This document shows positions 5,720 through 7,366 of a stretch of DNA of 7,366 nucleotides, in pieces. Below the pieces are notes generated by a model. The model saw only the letters and a program-made list of their open reading frames with translations, had not been told where the DNA came from and made no database searches. The DNA is from Alysiella sp. (GTDB taxonomy: Bacteria; Pseudomonadota; Gammaproteobacteria; Burkholderiales; Neisseriaceae). Position numbers and translations under genes: made by a program. The DNA is taken from contig NZ_JAUNEC010000066.1 of the NCBI RefSeq assembly GCF_030525755.1, forward strand, positions 1-7,366, given 5' to 3'. Each line of letters starts with the position of its first letter. The first letter of the stretch is position 1.

Positions 5720-5743
5720 GTAAGTGCGTCATGCACACCTTAC
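5720..5743. repeat. Degraded copy of the REP-like palindrome at 6034-6058
   Basis: This 24-base block aligns to the 25-base palindrome at 6034-6058 with 20 identities, four substitutions and one missing base. Two of the substitutions convert an outer G-C pair to A-T, keeping the pairing. The other changes weaken the stem (one wobble, one mismatch). It lies in the probable leader of the oppD-type gene. Confidence 0.45.
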
Positions 5744-5754
5744 ATGAATTGAGT

Positions 5755-5783
5755 CGTATATTGAAAGGCAGCCTGAAAAACAA
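5755..5783 (-). promoter_or_regulatory. Weak candidate promoter for the oppD-oppF pair
   Basis: On the minus strand, TTGTTT (5778-5783) and TATACG (5755-5760) are 17 bases apart, matching the consensus at 3/6 and 4/6. An exact uptake sequence, AGGCAGCCTGAA (5766-5777, plus), fills most of the spacer. The match is weak and no better candidate was seen, so this is a guess. Confidence 0.25.
5766..5777 (+). repeat. DNA uptake sequence, Kingella type
   Basis: AGGCAGCCTGAA is an exact match to the Kingella-type dialect. It stands alone, not as an inverted pair, in the gap upstream of the oppD-type gene. Confidence 0.8.
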
Positions 5784-5788
5784 TCATA

Positions 5789-5990
5789 TCATTTACGCCA
5801 CAGATTTTCATGTACATTCTGATGTTGCTGATAATTCAATTGTAAGGCACGTTGTTGGATTTGCTGAACACGGTCGGCAGTTTCGGGGGGAACTGAACCA
5901 CGCTAGGCGATTCCCGCCGTATTCCTGCTCAATTTGTGTGAGTACGGCGAATAAATCGTGTGCACCTTGTGTGTTGCCATTTAAAAGAAA
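5789..5990 (-). pseudogene. Frameshifted remnant of an unidentified gene
   Basis: On the minus strand from 5990 one frame reads as plausible protein, beginning LNGNTQGAHDLFAVLTQIEQ and continuing EYGGNRLAWFSS. It then meets a run of six C (5885-5890) and loses sense. Dropping one C continues the frame as SPETADRVQQIQQRALQLN and then HENLWRK to a TGA at 5789-5791. The upstream end has a TAA at 5991-5993 and no start codon; a further slip near TTTT would join it to FNKAIISF. The residue mix is protein-like (Gln- and Leu-rich, amphipathic). I do not recognise the family. Either this is the 3' end of a decayed gene, or the C-run is a sequencing error or slippage site. A chance open frame is possible. 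Confidence 0.4.
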
Positions 5991-6033
5991 TTATTGCTTT
6001 ATTAAAAAGCAGTTTAAAAAGTGAATAGAAAAC

Positions 6034-6058
6034 GTAGGGTGCGCCATGCGCACCCTAC
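6034..6058 (-). terminator. Palindrome and probable terminator behind the U32 gene
   Basis: GTAGGGTGCGC (6034-6044) pairs perfectly with GCGCACCCTAC (6048-6058) around a CAT loop. It starts nine bases after the U32 stop codon. On the minus strand it is followed by GTTTTCT and, a few bases on, TTTTT, giving the shape of an intrinsic terminator. The compact GC-rich palindrome also resembles REP-type repeats, and a degraded relative lies at 5720-5743. Confidence 0.65.
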
Positions 6059-6067
6059 ATTTGGGTT

Positions 6068-7366
6068 TTACCCATTCTGAATCACACGCGCCACCAAAGC
6101 CTTATCGCGTCCGTGCATATTCGGGATTTGCACCTGAATGCCATTGCCAGCCGCCACATCGGTTTCCACGCCTTTGCGTTTCATTTTGTCCAACACAATC
6201 AATTGGTTGCCACTTGGGTGGATAATCTCCAAAGTATCGCCCACCGAAAATTTGTTTTTCACATCAATGGTCGCCCAGCCTTCTGCGTCAATTTCGGTAA
6301 TTTGTCCAACAAACTGGCTTTGTTTCGCAATGGAATGTCCGTACAAATAATTTTGGTATTCCTGCGTTTGGTGGCGTTCCAAAAAGCCCGATGTGTAACC
6401 GCGATTTGCCAAGCCTTCCAATTCGGCTAACAGGCTGTAATCAAATGGTTTTCCTGCCACCGCGTCATCAATCGCTTTGCGATAAGCCTGCGCCACACGC
6501 GCCACATAGTAAACCGACTTGGTGCGCCCTTCCACTTTCAGGCTGTCCACGCCAATTTCAGCCAGCTTTGCCACTTGCTCAATCGCGCGTAAGTCTTTGG
6601 AATTCATGATGTAAGTGCCGTGTTCGTCTTCCATAATCGGCATGAGTTCGTTGGGGCGATTGGCTTCTTCAATCAAGAAAACTTTATCGGCATAGGGGTG
6701 GCGTTTTTGACCGTTAATGCCTTCAAATGCCGAGTTTGCATCTTCTTGCGCTTGATGAAAATTGAATCCTTTCAACAATTTGGCATCGCCCATTTCGTCC
6801 GTTTCCGTGTCGTGGACTTTGTAATCCCAACGGCAAGAATTGGTGCAAGTGCCTTGATTGGGGTCGCGGTGATTGAAATAACCCGATAATAAACAACGAC
6901 CTGAATAAGCAATGCACAACGCGCCATGCACAAACACTTCCAATTCAATATCGGGGCATTGTTGGCGGATTTCGGCAATTTCTTCCAAACTCAATTCGCG
7001 CGACAAAATAATGCGTTCCACGCCAATGTTTTGCCAAAATTTCACGCCCCAATAATTGGTGGTGTTGGCTTGCACGGAAAGATGAATGGGCATTTCGGGA
7101 TAATGTTCGCGCATCATCATGATTAAGCCTGCGTCTGCCATAATCATGGCATCGGGTTTCATGGCAACCAGTGGCGCGATGTCGTTCATAAACGTTTTCA
7201 GTTTGGAATTGTGCGGAATGGTGTTCACGGTTAGGAAAAACTTTTTGCCACGCGCGTGGGCTTCGCTGATGCCTTGTTGTAAAACGTCCAGTTTGGCAAA
7301 TTCATTGTTACGCGCGCGCAAAGAATAGCGTGGCGAACCTGCGTAAACCGCGTCTGCGCCAAAATC
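6068..7366 (-). CDS. trhP: U32-family protein, YegQ/TrhP-type tRNA hydroxylation protein (N-terminus beyond right edge)
   Basis: The product matches E. coli YegQ/TrhP, which with prephenate makes 5-hydroxyuridine at wobble position 34 of tRNA; older annotations call the family collagenase-like peptidases. The frame is open to the right edge, so 432 codons are visible; E. coli TrhP is about 450 long, so roughly 20 residues are missing. Numbering from the first visible codon, DFGADAVYAGSPRYSLR (1-17) is the conserved N-terminal block. The U32 signature runs 143-161 (EVFVHGALCIAYSGRCLLS). Four cysteines (151, 158, 174, 178) have the family's iron-sulfur ligand pattern. EDEHGTYIMNSKDL and EGRTKS (279-284) follow, and the C-terminal beta domain starts near QFVGQIT. 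The TTG at 7319-7321 is not the start, because conserved sequence continues upstream. The gene ends before a strong palindrome. The TrhP role, rather than that of another U32 paralogue, is inferred from overall similarity. Confidence 0.9.
   Translation of the reverse strand, partial: DFGADAVYAGSPRYSLRARNNEFAKLDVLQQGISEAHARGKKFFLTVNTIPHNSKLKTFMNDIAPLVAMKPDAMIMADAGLIMMMREHYPEMPIHLSVQANTTNYWGVKFWQNIGVERIILSRELSLEEIAEIRQQCPDIELEVFVHGALCIAYSGRCLLSGYFNHRDPNQGTCTNSCRWDYKVHDTETDEMGDAKLLKGFNFHQAQEDANSAFEGINGQKRHPYADKVFLIEEANRPNELMPIMEDEHGTYIMNSKDLRAIEQVAKLAEIGVDSLKVEGRTKSVYYVARVAQAYRKAIDDAVAGKPFDYSLLAELEGLANRGYTSGFLERHQTQEYQNYLYGHSIAKQSQFVGQITEIDAEGWATIDVKNKFSVGDTLEIIHPSGNQLIVLDKMKRKGVETDVAAGNGIQVQIPNMHGRDKALVARVIQNG

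Larger units (their letters stand above)
5623..6067. other. Gap without an intact gene between the oppD-type gene and the U32 gene
   Basis: From left to right the gap holds an uptake-sequence palindrome (5642-5656), a degenerate half-copy near 5671-5690, a degraded REP-like palindrome (5720-5743), a weak candidate promoter with an uptake sequence in its spacer (5755-5783), a frameshifted gene remnant (5789-5990 or a little beyond), a small TGCTTT/AAAGCA hairpin (5995-6011) and a strong palindrome (6034-6058). The plus-strand open frame at 5731-6024 has no protein-like features. Confidence 0.6.

Noticed and set aside
5731..6024. 97-residue plus-strand open frame in the gap before the U32 gene
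   Set aside because: No recognisable motif or ribosome binding site. The opposite strand reads better as a frameshifted protein remnant.
6539..6550. TTCAGGCTGTCC inside the U32 gene as an uptake sequence
   Set aside because: It breaks the conserved core at more than one position and lies in well-conserved coding sequence, so chance resemblance is enough.
7319..7321. TTG as the start of the U32 gene
   Set aside because: The conserved GADAVYAG block lies upstream in the same frame, so the true start is outside the window.

Overview
The window looks like chromosomal DNA of a Neisseriaceae bacterium from the Simonsiella/Kingella/Alysiella side of the family. The main evidence is eight loci carrying exact 12-base DNA uptake sequences of the AGGCTGCCTGAA (Simonsiella-type) or AGGCAGCCTGAA (Kingella-type) dialects, instead of the GCCGTCTGAA core of Neisseria meningitidis and N. 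gonorrhoeae. The proteins read as ordinary betaproteobacterial housekeeping proteins, and a Correia-like repeat supports the same placement. The genus cannot be fixed from this window.

Layout. Positions 1-19 (minus) hold the first six codons of what is very probably tuf (EF-Tu), with a long leader at about 20-126 and a promoter at 133-161. Positions 215-835 (minus) are rnhB (RNase HII). Positions 1024-1929 (plus) encode a lipoprotein amino-acid-binding protein with its own good sigma-70 promoter and a strong terminator. Positions 1930-2352 contain no gene but hold an uptake-sequence palindrome and a roughly 98-bp Correia-like element. Positions 2353-3504 (minus) are lpxB. Positions 3505-3652 hold a paired-uptake-sequence terminator. 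Positions 3653-4624 and 4621-5622 (minus) are the two ATPase subunits of an oligopeptide/dipeptide importer, translationally coupled by an ATGA overlap. Positions 5623-6067 hold no intact gene, only uptake sequences, two related small palindromes and a frameshifted remnant of an unidentified gene. Positions 6068-7366 (minus) are a U32-family protein of the YegQ/TrhP type, cut by the right edge.

How the genes relate. Most genes lie on the minus strand and are separate housekeeping units: translation (tuf), RNA-DNA hybrid removal (rnhB), lipid A synthesis (lpxB), peptide uptake (oppD-oppF) and tRNA wobble modification (trhP-like). The plus-strand binding protein is the exception. It sits as a self-contained cassette between lpxB and rnhB, which are neighbours in many Proteobacteria. 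No permease gene accompanies either the binding protein or the peptide-transport ATPases here, so both must work with partners encoded elsewhere.

I found no tRNA, rRNA, CRISPR array, complete insertion sequence or phage gene, and nothing that amounts to a new multi-gene system. The items most worth a second look are non-coding or decayed: the Correia-like element, the frameshifted remnant, the strand-specific hairpin in the tuf leader, the pair of REP-like palindromes, and the 15-mers that satisfy two uptake dialects at once.
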